A stretch of 64,000 nucleotides of DNA from Rhodothermales bacterium (GTDB taxonomy: Bacteria > Bacteroidota > Rhodothermia > Rhodothermales > JAHQVL01), in the NCBI GenBank assembly GCA_041391505.1, contig JAWKNW010000017.1:56001-120000 (forward strand). The letters run 5' to 3'. Below, one piece after another: positions 36,677 to 45,148 of the stretch. The position numbers and the translations under genes are program-made. The notes beneath the pieces were generated by a model. The model was not told where the DNA came from, did no database searches, and saw only the letters and a program-made list of their open reading frames with translations. Numbering within the stretch: the stretch's first letter is position 1; each line of letters starts with the position of its first letter.

Positions 36677-38776
36677 TTATCCGATCCGGCTGTAGCCCAT
36701 GCTGCGGTTGGCGTAGAAGGCCTGGAAGAACGCGCGCAGATCGGCATGGTCGGCGGCGCGGAGGTGGGGATCGTCCTTCAATAGCCCCTGCGCGGCCTCT
36801 CGGGCTTGTACGAGGAGGTCCACATCGACCGTGATGTCGGCAATTTTGAGATCGGGGAGGCCGCTTTGTCTCGTGCCAAAAAAATCGCCGGCGCCCCGCA
36901 GTTTTAGATCGGCCTCGCTGATCTTGAAACCGTCGTTGGTGGCGACCATCGTCTCGAGCCGCTGTTCGGCCTCGGCCGTCCGCTTGAAGTCCGCCATGAG
37001 GATGCAGTAGCTCTGCTCCCCGCCGCGCCCGACGCGTCCGCGCAACTGGTGGAGCTGGCTGAGCCCGAACCGCTCGGCGTGCTCGATCAGCATGACGGTC
37101 GCGTTGGGCACGTCCACGCCGACTTCGATCACGGTGGTCGCGACCAGGATATCCGCTTCGCCCTGCTTGAAACGCTCCATCGCCTCCTCCTTTTCGTAGG
37201 GCAGCATCCTGCCGTGGACCATCTCGGCCTTGTAGGGGCGGAACTCCTCGATGATGTGCTGAAAGCCGGACTCTGCGTCTTTCAGATCGAGCTTCTCGCT
37301 TTCGTCCACGAGCGGGTAAACGATGTAGCACTGCCGGCCCTCCCGCAGCTGTTCGCGGATGAAGGCATACACTTCGCCGCGCCGCTGTTCGGTCCGCAGC
37401 CAGGTTTCGATGGGCTTCCTGCCGGCCGGAAGCTCGTTCATCACGGTGACATCCAGATCCCCATACAGCGTCATCGCGAGCGAACGCGGGATCGGCGTGG
37501 CGGTCATCAGGAGCATGTGCGGGTTGTCGCCCTTGTTCATCATCTCGGCGCGCTGCAGCACCCCGAAGCGGTGCTGCTCGTCGATGATCGCCATCCCTAG
37601 CTTCTGAAATGCGATGCCCTCCTGGATGACGGCGTGCGTGCCGACGGCCACCTGTGCCCGTCCCTCCACCAGATCGGCCAGGATCTCTTCGCGCAGGGCC
37701 TTGCGCTGCCCCCCGATAAGGAGGCGCGTCTCGACGCCGAGCGGCTCGAGGTAGCGGACCAGGTTGGCGTAATGCTGCTCCGCCAGGATTTCCGTCGGCG
37801 CCATGAACGCGCTCTGGTACCCGTTGTCCAGCGCGTGCAGCATCGCGGCGATGGCGACCACCGTCTTGCCGCTGCCCACGTCGCCCTGGATCAGACGGTT
37901 CATCTGGATGCCGGAGGCCGTGTCGGCCCGGACGTCGTCCAGCGCCTTGTGCTGCGCGCCGGTCAGCGTGAAGGGGAGGACCTCCTCGATGAAACGGCGC
38001 TCGTATTCGCCCTCCCGGTTGAAGACGGGGCCGGCCACCTCCTGCCGGCCCTGCCGGGTGATGCCGATCATCAGCTGGATGAAGAGCAATTCCTCGAACT
38101 TCAGCCGCTCGCGCGCCTGGGCGAGTTCGGCCTGGTTCTTCGGGAAATGGATCGCACGCAGCGCCACGCGGCCATCGATCAGGCCGAAGCGCTCGCGCAT
38201 CCACGCCGGCAGGATATCGGGGAGTTCGAGCCCCGATTCCTTGAAAAACGTATAGATGACCCGGCGGAACGTGCGGCTCGTGAGGCCGGCGCGGTCAAAC
38301 GCGGCCCCGCCAGGGTAGAGGGCGATAATGCGCCCGGTGTCGAGCGCGGCGCCTTCTTCGTCCAGCTTGTCGAAATCCGGGTGCGTCATGGAGAGCTGCC
38401 GGCCGAACGCCTGCACCTTGCCGTGAAACGCCACCCGCTCGCCCTGCTTGAAGACCCGGCCGATCCACCCGACGCGCTGGAACCAGACGCACTTCAACCG
38501 CCCGCCCTCCGCATCCTCGACGGTCAGCTCGAAACGCTTCATGCGTCCTCCCGGGACGATGCCCATCGAAAGGACGCGGCCGACGACCGTGGCCGGGCCC
38601 GTGGAGGGGTCGAGCCGGCGAATCGGAACGATGGTGGACCGGTCGAGATAGCGCCGCGGGAAAAAATGAAGCAGGTCGCGCACGGTGCGCATGTTGGCTT
38701 CCGCGAGCACTTCAGCCTTGCGCGGACCGATGCCCGGGATGAGCTCGAGCGGGCCGGTGAGAATGTCGATGGGCAT
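36677..38776 (-). CDS. recG: ATP-dependent DNA helicase RecG
   Basis: Branch-migrating helicase that reverses stalled forks and processes recombination intermediates. It has 699 residues, the usual length. Order: N-terminal wedge/OB domain (GPLELIPGIGPRKAEVLAEA at the start, RFELTVEDAEGGRLKCVWF), then helicase domain 1 with Walker A GDVGSGKTVVA and IIDEQHRFG, then domain 2 with TATPIPRSLAMT, TTVIEVGVDVPNATVM and QLHQLRGRVGRG, and the C-terminal RecG tail. The ATG at 38776 (MPIDILTGPLELIPGIG) fits the family; in-frame upstream sequence overlaps algH and is not conserved. It lies 14 nt downstream of algH on the same strand. Confidence 0.97.
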   Translation of the reverse strand: MPIDILTGPLELIPGIGPRKAEVLAEANMRTVRDLLHFFPRRYLDRSTIVPIRRLDPSTGPATVVGRVLSMGIVPGGRMKRFELTVEDAEGGRLKCVWFQRVGWIGRVFKQGERVAFHGKVQAFGRQLSMTHPDFDKLDEEGAALDTGRIIALYPGGAAFDRAGLTSRTFRRVIYTFFKESGLELPDILPAWMRERFGLIDGRVALRAIHFPKNQAELAQARERLKFEELLFIQLMIGITRQGRQEVAGPVFNREGEYERRFIEEVLPFTLTGAQHKALDDVRADTASGIQMNRLIQGDVGSGKTVVAIAAMLHALDNGYQSAFMAPTEILAEQHYANLVRYLEPLGVETRLLIGGQRKALREEILADLVEGRAQVAVGTHAVIQEGIAFQKLGMAIIDEQHRFGVLQRAEMMNKGDNPHMLLMTATPIPRSLAMTLYGDLDVTVMNELPAGRKPIETWLRTEQRRGEVYAFIREQLREGRQCYIVYPLVDESEKLDLKDAESGFQHIIEEFRPYKAEMVHGRMLPYEKEEAMERFKQGEADILVATTVIEVGVDVPNATVMLIEHAERFGLSQLHQLRGRVGRGGEQSYCILMADFKRTAEAEQRLETMVATNDGFKISEADLKLRGAGDFFGTRQSGLPDLKIADITVDVDLLVQAREAAQGLLKDDPHLRAADHADLRAFFQAFYANRSMGYSRIG

Positions 38777-38790
38777 GGGGGCGCCGGCGC

Positions 38791-39354
38791 CTAGTTCATT
38801 CGCGGGTCTTCCGGGAAATTGGCGAGGAGCGCGTACTCGCCGCCGAGCCGCCGCATCGCTTCGCCCCAGAGTCGGGAGGGTTCCGCCGTAAAAATCATCG
38901 ACTCGTCCGTCCTGGCCAGGATCCACGCGCCCTGCTCGATCTCGGCGTCGAGCTGCCCGGGCGACCAGCCGGCGTATCCGAGGAAAAACCGGAATTCGTC
39001 GTCGGCGGCTTCATGGTTCGAGAGCATCGACTGGATCGCGTCGAAGTCGCCGCCCCAGAACACCGCGTCCACGATCTCGCGGGTCTCGCCCACGCGCTCG
39101 CCGTGGCGGTGCAGGACATGCAGGGTGTTGGGTTGGACCGGGCCGCCCAGCGAGAGATACCCCGTATACTCCGTCATGTCCTCGACCACTTCGCTCAACT
39201 GGAGCGACAGCGTACGATTCAGGATGAGCCCGAAGCTGCCCTCCACGCCATGCTCGCACAGGAGCACGATCGTGCGCTTGAAATGCGGATCGTCCATCAT
39301 CGGCGGAGCGATGAGGACGACGCCAGCGGCCGGGGTGAGATCGGAGTTCGCCAT
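38791..39354 (-). CDS. YqgE/AlgH family protein
   Basis: Member of the YqgE/AlgH (UPF0301) family, 187 residues, with GVVLIAPPMMDDPHFKRTIV at the N-terminus, GSFGLILNRTL, LSLGGPVQPNTLHVLH and FFLGYAGWSPGQLDAEIEQGAW. Biochemical function is not settled; in Pseudomonas it is linked to alginate regulation, which need not apply here. It is second-last in a minus-strand run ending in recG. Confidence 0.93.
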   Translation of the reverse strand: MANSDLTPAAGVVLIAPPMMDDPHFKRTIVLLCEHGVEGSFGLILNRTLSLQLSEVVEDMTEYTGYLSLGGPVQPNTLHVLHRHGERVGETREIVDAVFWGGDFDAIQSMLSNHEAADDEFRFFLGYAGWSPGQLDAEIEQGAWILARTDESMIFTAEPSRLWGEAMRRLGGEYALLANFPEDPRMN

Positions 39355-39443
39355 ACGCTCAACGAGGTTCTGAGACGATTCGGTGGACTTCGCGCGGGGA
39401 TGCCTATCCGTTTACGCGGTTCCGCTCGAAAATATCCGTCTTC

Positions 39444-39872
39444 CTATTCCTTCGTGAACTCCTTCTGGAGCGCGCTGTACGCGCCCACCCACCAGTCGGC
39501 GTCGCGCGTCATCTGTACGATCGTGATGTCGTTGAAATAGGGAATCAGGCCGACGAGGATCTCGGGGATGGCGTTCCACTTCTGGCCACGGATGCATTTG
39601 GTGAGTTTTTCCGCCGTGGTGCGGCTCCAGCGCCATTTTTCGCGCAGGGTCTCGGCTTTTTTCCAGTAGTTGCGGTCGTCCCAGGCGAGCGCGCTTTCGT
39701 CGATCGTCTTGTAGATGCCGCGCAGATTGAACACCAGAAACGCGAGCATGTCCAGCGCCTCGTCGTCGAAGCCGTTGCGCTGGGCGAGCAGACGAAGCAC
39801 CTCGGCGCACGAGCGCATCTGGGCGCTCCGTACCTTCGCCGGCGTTTCTCCGGTGCTGATGATTCGGGTCAT
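39444..39872 (-). CDS. Helical protein of unknown function
   Basis: A 142-residue soluble protein without signal peptide or membrane segment, rich in Trp and charged residues and likely all-helical (for example CAEVLRLLAQRNGFDDEAL and YWKKAETLREKWRWSRTTA). No family recognised. It starts 24 nt after the upstream T9SS-sorted protein gene and ends 89 nt before algH, so it may belong to the same transcript. Codon use is like that of its neighbours. Confidence 0.7.
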   Translation of the reverse strand: MTRIISTGETPAKVRSAQMRSCAEVLRLLAQRNGFDDEALDMLAFLVFNLRGIYKTIDESALAWDDRNYWKKAETLREKWRWSRTTAEKLTKCIRGQKWNAIPEILVGLIPYFNDITIVQMTRDADWWVGAYSALQKEFTKE

Positions 39873-39896
39873 GGGATTCGGGTTGATGTCAGTGCG

Positions 39897-42236
39897 TTAC
39901 TTTACCAGCATCATCCGGCGCGTCAGACGCGTGTCGCCGGTGTCGAGCGTGTAAAGATACAACCCGCTGGCCAGCGTTTCCGCATGAAATGTCACCGTAT
40001 GGGCGCCGGCCGGCTCCACGGTGTCGACCAGCTCCCGGACCGGCCGGCCCAGCAGGTCGTACACCGTCAACCGTACGTGGGTGCTGGCGCCGAGTTCATA
40101 CCGAATCGACGTGGTCGGATTAAACGGATTCGGGAAATTTTGCTCCAGCGTCGTCGTTTGCGGCAGCGCGAGGTCGTCCTCGTTGGCCACCGGAGCGCCG
40201 CCTACCAGGAACGTCGCCCGGACGGGGATGATGGATCCCTGCAGCGGAAATTCGTCGTCCCCTCCGTCCTGAAACTGGGTCTCCCAGAGCGAGCCCCACG
40301 AGCCGTCCCCGCGGCGCACGTACGACCGGTTTTCCGTCGTATAGGCCGCCGCGCCCACAACCATGTAGTTCACGTCCGTTCCCGTCTCCGCATAGCCGAT
40401 GTAAAAGGCGTCGGGCAGATTCTGCATCGCCACGCCATCGGCCTCGAGGTCGACGGTGAAATGGTTGAGCGCCAGCTGCGCGCCGGCGTAGGCGCGTGGG
40501 TCGGTGATCGTCTTCGAGAACAACACGGCCCCGGGGGAGCCGTTCGCCGCGACGTCCCAGATCCGCAGGTCGATATCACGCGCGGATTCGGGCGGCAGGC
40601 CGGCCCCCGCGAACTGGCTCAGGTAATACGGCGAGATAGCGACTTCGAGCAGGCGGCTGTCCGCCGGCGCCTCGAACCGCGTCGCGACCGCGCCGTTCGC
40701 GCCCGAACTCAGCGAAAAAAACGTCCCCGACAGAGCCGATCCGTCGTCGTACACCGTGCTCAGGATGCTCCCCGTCAGATCGGTCGACCAGTTCGCCGAG
40801 AGCTTGACGCCGACGGCGGCCGTCAGCTCGGGGCGTACGTGTGTCACCTGGACGATGACACGCTTCTTGTCGCCGGCGATCGAGCGGCTCGTGAGCGGCA
40901 AAGCGAGGTCTTCGTACGTGATCGCGCCATCCTGCGCCTCGGTGATCACGCGGACACCCATCCGGGAGCGAATGGTCGACGTCGGGTCGATCGTGTCCAG
41001 ATTGAGCACGAAGTTCTGGACATCTTTCCAGACGTAGAACTGCGCGGCGCCGGGCGACACGTTGAAGGTGGTCTCCGGCGTCGTCTGCGTCGATCGCCCA
41101 TCGATCAGGGCCGAGGGGACGGACACGATGCCGGCGTAGTCCGGATGGGCGTAGCCGAAACGAGGCTGAATCTTGGGGATGTTCAGCATGTTCGCCGTGT
41201 GGTAGTCGAGCAGCACCTCCGTGAAGTCCAGCCCGGCTCCCGCTAAGACGGCTTCGTAGCCGATCCGGCCGCGCGAACTGTTTCGGGTGATCGACGCCGT
41301 CGTCGCCGGCCCGAGGCGCTCGGCCAGATAGGCGGTGTACAGGCCGGCGCGGCGGTAGTCGTCCAGGATGTTCGCGCTCTCTTCCCAGCTGTAGAGCCCG
41401 ATGTTATACAGGCCCGGATCCAGCAGCTGCGTCATCGGACGGGGCAGGTAGCCGTTGAGCACCTCGGCCCACTCCGACAGCCCTTCGTTGACGAAGGTCA
41501 ATTCGTTGAGGTCGTAGTTGTAGTGGATCAGATGCTGGTGCTCGTGGGCCGCCGTGCTCAAGAGTTCCGTGACGGGGCGCGAGGTGAGGCCCGGCGTGGT
41601 ATCGAGATAGAGGATGTCCTTGTTGTTGCCGCCGCCGAACACCGAGAGGTCCGATGAGGTGACGTAGCCGGCGACATAGATATTGGTGTTCTCGCCGCCC
41701 TCGATGATGTCGTACAGGAGGATATCGAGCCGGCCGTCGCCGTCCACGTTGGGCGGTGCGCCGAAATAGGCGTTATTGTTCGCGATGATCCCCTTGGTCG
41801 GATCGATCGATCCGTCCGGCGTCGCCTGCAGCAGCGCCTCTTCCAGCGTGGCGATGTCCGAGTCGCTGACATGCCCCATTCCGAGTTCGCCGGTCTCCAC
41901 CCAGATGTTGGCGATGTCGCTCGACGCCTTGAGTTCGAAATCCTTCGTTTCCCAGATCGGACTCGTAGCGAGGTTCTTGAGGACCTTAAACGAGGTCATC
42001 ATGCCCACGGTATAGGTCGGAGCCGATGCCGCCGCGGCGAGTTTGCCCGCGTTGCGTTGCGCGTGGAAATCCTCCAGCGCGCGCAGGGCGTCCGGTTGCC
42101 GGCTCAACCTGTCCGTGACGTGCAGGATGTGAGCCGGCTCGCCCTCGCGCGGCGTCTGTCTGATTTCCTGGGCGATCGACGGGCCGGCCGTCAGCGCGGC
42201 TAGGGCCAGAACCAGCGTATAAAAACGAGTATGCAT
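39897..42236 (-). CDS. Secreted metallopeptidase-like protein with T9SS sorting domain
   Basis: A 779-residue exported protein. The signal peptide lies at 1-22 (LVLALAALTAGPSIAQ); the ATG at 42236 starts it. A peptidase-like region holds HEHQH at 231-235, an HExxH pattern, with a downstream glutamate in FVNEGLSEWAE (E251), like M30-type or related zinc peptidases. Beta-rich repeats of unknown type follow (about 400-680). The last ~85 residues are a type A C-terminal sorting domain: LEQNFPNPFNPTTSIRYELG, VYDLLGRPVREL and LASGLYLYTLDTGD. The protein should therefore pass the outer membrane through the type IX system. Proteolytic activity is inference. Confidence 0.85.
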   Translation of the reverse strand: MHTRFYTLVLALAALTAGPSIAQEIRQTPREGEPAHILHVTDRLSRQPDALRALEDFHAQRNAGKLAAAASAPTYTVGMMTSFKVLKNLATSPIWETKDFELKASSDIANIWVETGELGMGHVSDSDIATLEEALLQATPDGSIDPTKGIIANNNAYFGAPPNVDGDGRLDILLYDIIEGGENTNIYVAGYVTSSDLSVFGGGNNKDILYLDTTPGLTSRPVTELLSTAAHEHQHLIHYNYDLNELTFVNEGLSEWAEVLNGYLPRPMTQLLDPGLYNIGLYSWEESANILDDYRRAGLYTAYLAERLGPATTASITRNSSRGRIGYEAVLAGAGLDFTEVLLDYHTANMLNIPKIQPRFGYAHPDYAGIVSVPSALIDGRSTQTTPETTFNVSPGAAQFYVWKDVQNFVLNLDTIDPTSTIRSRMGVRVITEAQDGAITYEDLALPLTSRSIAGDKKRVIVQVTHVRPELTAAVGVKLSANWSTDLTGSILSTVYDDGSALSGTFFSLSSGANGAVATRFEAPADSRLLEVAISPYYLSQFAGAGLPPESARDIDLRIWDVAANGSPGAVLFSKTITDPRAYAGAQLALNHFTVDLEADGVAMQNLPDAFYIGYAETGTDVNYMVVGAAAYTTENRSYVRRGDGSWGSLWETQFQDGGDDEFPLQGSIIPVRATFLVGGAPVANEDDLALPQTTTLEQNFPNPFNPTTSIRYELGASTHVRLTVYDLLGRPVRELVDTVEPAGAHTVTFHAETLASGLYLYTLDTGDTRLTRRMMLVK

Positions 42237-42439
42237 TGGGATGGTCTCGGTTCTGCTGCGAGAGTGGGGCGCTCGGTGGGGCGGGTGGCTCGTACGTTGA
42301 ACAAATTGTATGCCTTTGCGCGACGTGCGCCATAAAGGCGTGCGCGCGGGCCGGCGAGGCATTATTTTTCAGCCGCGCTCCTGAAGAAGGTCCTGACGGA
42401 TGCGCGGGCATGCAGACAACATGGCTTTATATACTACGC

Positions 42440-42796
42440 ATGAAGAATAACATACACCGATCCACCCCATCAATTCCCCGGGGCACACGCACCGCCGGCT
42501 TTTTTTCGATGGCGCTGATGCTCCTGCTGCTCGCCGGTTGCTCCGGCGCGCGGCCGATGCCGAACGAGATCGTCGTGGAGGGCATGGTGACGGCGCGGGG
42601 CAACGCGCCTTTTGTCGTCCAGCTCCTCGAGACCGATCAGCAGAATGCCTATGTGCTCGTCATGGACGAGGCCATCCGGAACCAGTACGTCAACCCGGCG
42701 CGCCTCCGCGTCAGCGGCGTCGTCTACGTCGCCGATTGGGCCGGCCGCCCGTTCACGCACCTCCGCGTGACCCGCCTCGAATCCCTCGGGGACTAG
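42440..42796 (+). CDS. Small lipoprotein of unknown function
   Basis: A 118-residue protein with a lipoprotein signal: hydrophobic MALMLLLLAGC ending in lipobox cysteine C34. The mature ~85 residues (VVEGMVTARGNAPFVVQLLE, VSGVVYVADWAGRPFTHLRV) look like a small beta-barrel of OB type. The ATG at 42440 is preferred because the in-frame upstream segment is Cys-rich and unlike coding sequence. It is divergent from the T9SS protein gene and convergent with the flippase gene. Confidence 0.72.
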   Translation: MKNNIHRSTPSIPRGTRTAGFFSMALMLLLLAGCSGARPMPNEIVVEGMVTARGNAPFVVQLLETDQQNAYVLVMDEAIRNQYVNPARLRVSGVVYVADWAGRPFTHLRVTRLESLGD

Positions 42797-42804
42797 GGGC
42801 AGGG

Positions 42805-42893
42805 GGTTCGAGGATGGAGGTTTAAGGTTTAAGGTGTGGTGTTCGACAATGTTGTGGCTTTACGTGCCTTTACGTGCCTTGAACCTAAAGCCT
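42805..42893. repeat. Dispersed degenerate repeat, copy B (TTCAAGG / CCTTGA type)
   Basis: GGTTCGAGGATGG (42805-42817), tandem GGTTTAA units near 42820-42832, then CCTTGAACCTAAAGCCT (42877-42893). The first and last blocks match the copy at 6510-6543 with one and two mismatches. Part of a longer duplicated region described at 42851-43020. Confidence 0.55.
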
Positions 42894-43020
42894 CAAACCT
42901 TGAACCCTTCTCCCCTATGTGCGGCTGGACGAAACGAGGTCGTTGTGGCTTTACGTGCCTTGAACCTAAAACCTCAAACCTTGAACCCTTCCCCCCTATT
43001 TGCGGCGGGATGAAGCGACC
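42851..43020. repeat. Tandem duplication of the 3' end of the flippase gene, two ~80-90-bp copies
   Basis: The block beginning GTTGTGGCTTTACGTGCC occurs at 42851 and 42942. Both copies continue CCTTGAACCTAAA(A/G)CCTCAAACCTTGAACCCTT and then a C-rich stretch followed by CCCCTAT(G/T)TGCGGC. In the second copy the TATTTGCGGC part is the real stop-codon end of the flippase gene (42996 onward); the first copy is a decayed duplicate of that end. The first copy also has an internal doubling of TTTACGTGCC. Confidence 0.8.
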
Positions 43021-44549
43021 GGGATGAGCTGCCTGAGGGATTGCACGGTCACGATGCGGAGCCCGATGAGGCCGGCGAGGTAGACGATGAGCAGGCCGGT
43101 TTCCGTCCACCAGTGATGCAGCATCGGAACGGCGAGCCAGAGGATGTACAGGGCGGTCGCCCAGGCGACCATCGCGAGAACGCGTCGCCAGTCGTACGGC
43201 ACGGGGAAAAAGCGGCGCACGAAGAGATAGAGCATGATGGCCATGACGGCGTAGGCGGCCGTGGTGGCCCAGGCGGCGGCGATCATCCCGAAGCGCGGGA
43301 CGAGGAGGGCGTTGGCGATGAGGGTGAAGACGCCGCCGGATAGGGTGCAGATGACGAAGTAGCGGGTTTTCTTTTCGATGTAGGGGCCGGCCGTGAAGTT
43401 ATAATACCAGCCCTGGAAGAGGTAGGCCAGGAGCGCGATCGGGACGATGTAGAGCGCCGGCCAGAATTGCGTCGGAATGAGCGGCCGCCCTCCCACCAGC
43501 GGCAGCGCCACCAGGTCGTCGATATAGAAGGTGATCGCCAGGATGACGAAGAGGCTGAAGGCCGTGAAGAGCGAAAAAATCCGCGCAAAAAGCGGCAACG
43601 CGTCGTCGTCGTCGGCGTGCTGCAGGAAAAACGGTTGCCAGGCAAACCTGAACATCTGGGCGATGAGCATCATGAACACGCCGAGCTTCCAGACCGCGCT
43701 GAAGATGCCGGCCATGAACTGGCCGTATTGCGCGTCGGTCGTCGCGCTGTTGGCGACGAGCGCGCTCAGGTCGAAGGTCGATTCGTAGAGGGCCCGGACG
43801 TGCTCCGCATCCATGCGGCCGACAAAGATGACGTTGACGCGGTCGACCAGGGCGTAGCTGAGGCCGCTCGGGATGAACGGGAGACCGAAAAGTACCAGTT
43901 GACGCCACAGGTGCGGCTGCAACCGGAATTTCAGGTGCTTCGCATAGATGGGCAGCACCATCAGGAAGCTGATCGACGACGCGGCCAGGTTGGAAACGAA
44001 TACCGCCTCGATGCCCTGCTTGAGGCCGATGATCAGGAACAGGTTGAGCCCCACGTTGAGCGAGATGTTGATCATCTTCAGCACCACGAAACGGCCGGCG
44101 TTGTTCTGCAGACGCAATTCGGCAAACGGGACCAGCGTGAGCGAGTCGAGCGTCTGGATGCCGATGGCGTAAAAAAACAGGTACGACCAGCGCGGGTCGA
44201 TGCCGATCAGGTCGCTGATGAACCCGCGCGAGAGGATGATCACGGCCGAGAGGGCCCCGGAAACGAGAAGGATGGACCAGGTGGCGGTGCTCAGGACCTC
44301 GTCGATGTGGCTTCGCCCTTCCTGGCCCGAGGCAAACTTGAGGTAGGCCGACTCCATCCCGTGCTGGTACATGTGATTGGCCAGGGTGAACATGGCGTAA
44401 ACCAGCGAGACCACCCCGTAATCGACCGTGTCGAAAAACGTGACGTAGAGCGGGACGAGGAGAAAATTGATGACCCGGCCTACGATGGTAGAGATGCCGT
44501 AGACCGCGGTTTCGGATGCGAGCGTGCGAATCCGGGAAGTAAAACTCAT
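42996..44549 (-). CDS. Polysaccharide flippase (Wzx-like, MOP superfamily)
   Basis: Integral membrane transporter of 517 residues with about 13-14 hydrophobic helices, typical of flippases that turn lipid-linked oligosaccharides across the inner membrane. N-terminal signature ETAVYGISTIVGRVINFLL, then FFDTVDYGVVSLVYAMF, LFGLPFIPSGLSYALVDRVN in the middle and MLIAQMFRFAWQPFFLQHAD. No glycosyltransferase cluster accompanies it here, so the substrate (O-antigen, exopolysaccharide or glycan for protein glycosylation) is open. Its 3' end has been partly duplicated just downstream. It is divergent from nrdJ across a 599-bp region. Confidence 0.9.
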   Translation of the reverse strand: MSFTSRIRTLASETAVYGISTIVGRVINFLLVPLYVTFFDTVDYGVVSLVYAMFTLANHMYQHGMESAYLKFASGQEGRSHIDEVLSTATWSILLVSGALSAVIILSRGFISDLIGIDPRWSYLFFYAIGIQTLDSLTLVPFAELRLQNNAGRFVVLKMINISLNVGLNLFLIIGLKQGIEAVFVSNLAASSISFLMVLPIYAKHLKFRLQPHLWRQLVLFGLPFIPSGLSYALVDRVNVIFVGRMDAEHVRALYESTFDLSALVANSATTDAQYGQFMAGIFSAVWKLGVFMMLIAQMFRFAWQPFFLQHADDDDALPLFARIFSLFTAFSLFVILAITFYIDDLVALPLVGGRPLIPTQFWPALYIVPIALLAYLFQGWYYNFTAGPYIEKKTRYFVICTLSGGVFTLIANALLVPRFGMIAAAWATTAAYAVMAIMLYLFVRRFFPVPYDWRRVLAMVAWATALYILWLAVPMLHHWWTETGLLIVYLAGLIGLRIVTVQSLRQLIPVASSRRK

Positions 44550-44737
44550 GGGGTGCCGATCGGGCGAGATAGGTACGATAACCGGAGGATGCCGGCAAGA
44601 TAATGAACTGGCTGCTTACTTCCTCCAAGGTCATGCCGGAACGCCGGCATCGCCGATGTTTCCGGCGGCGCGCTCGCCTGAAACGAATGTATACCGTTAT
44701 TGTTATTGATTTTCCGGTTTTTCACGGATCGCGAAAT

Positions 44738-44832
44738 CCACACGTTGTGGAAAACGTGTGGGTTAACGGTGCAGGAACTGTGCGTATCCCGCGCGGGATG
44801 TGGGTAACCGGAGCGTTTTGAGACGAAAACGC
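44738..44832. promoter_or_regulatory. Three consecutive inverted repeats upstream of nrdJ
   Basis: First: CCACACGTT (44738-44746) and AACGTGTGG (44753-44761), perfect, 6-nt spacer. Second: the palindrome ATCCCGCGCGGGAT at 44786-44799. Third: GCGTTTT (44813-44819) and AAAACGC (44826-44832), 6-nt spacer, followed by GTGTTTTG. Their density within 95 bp suggests operator or leader function for nrdJ or the divergent flippase. Confidence 0.6.
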
Positions 44833-44895
44833 GTGTTTTGATATGTTTACGGCGCTTTGTGTGCGGGAATGTAACGCCCTTGTTCTGTGGAAAAA
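44746..44895 (-). promoter_or_regulatory. Pair of DnaA-box consensus sites upstream of nrdJ
   Basis: TTTTCCACA, a perfect match to the DnaA box TTWTNCACA, occurs on the minus strand at 44746-44754 and 44887-44895. A one-mismatch site, TTACCCACA, lies at 44799-44807. E. coli controls nrdAB through DnaA boxes, so a similar link to replication timing is plausible for nrdJ; a replication origin is the alternative. Confidence 0.5.
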
Positions 44896-45148
44896 AAACA
44901 CTTGCATTATGAATCCGGGGTCATTTAATTACGTTGACTTTTGTTCAGCGGACATATGCGGTATCACCCTAGGGTCGTATAGACCGTTATGCGTGTCGGT
45001 TGCAGGGTTTTTCGGCGGCTCTCGTTTCAAGTCTGCGAGCTGCTGGCTCCCCAAGCTAAATGCGTGACATTTCTCCGGCATTGGCCCGGCAACCGGACAT
45101 AATCCACCACCGCCGTCCCCAGCGAATCACCTGAAGTCCGAGCAAAAT

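Larger units (their letters stand above)
44550..45148. other. 599-bp divergent region between flippase and nrdJ
   Basis: No gene. 44736-44835 is packed with inverted repeats and DnaA-box-like sites (separate entries); AT-richer stretches follow at 44833-44860 and 44890-44950, with a TTGACTTTTG that could be part of an nrdJ promoter at 44936-44945. I see no B12-riboswitch B12-box consensus and no clear NrdR box. Confidence 0.55.

Noticed and set aside
42851..43020. CRISPR-like or IS-like element next to the flippase gene
   Set aside because: Only two long copies, no spacers of uniform length, no terminal inverted repeats and no transposase; a local duplication explains it.
44550..45148. B12 riboswitch or NrdR box upstream of the B12-dependent reductase
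   Set aside because: No B12-box consensus and no paired ACAnnATATnnTGT-type NrdR boxes found on reading; only palindromes and DnaA-like sites are visible.
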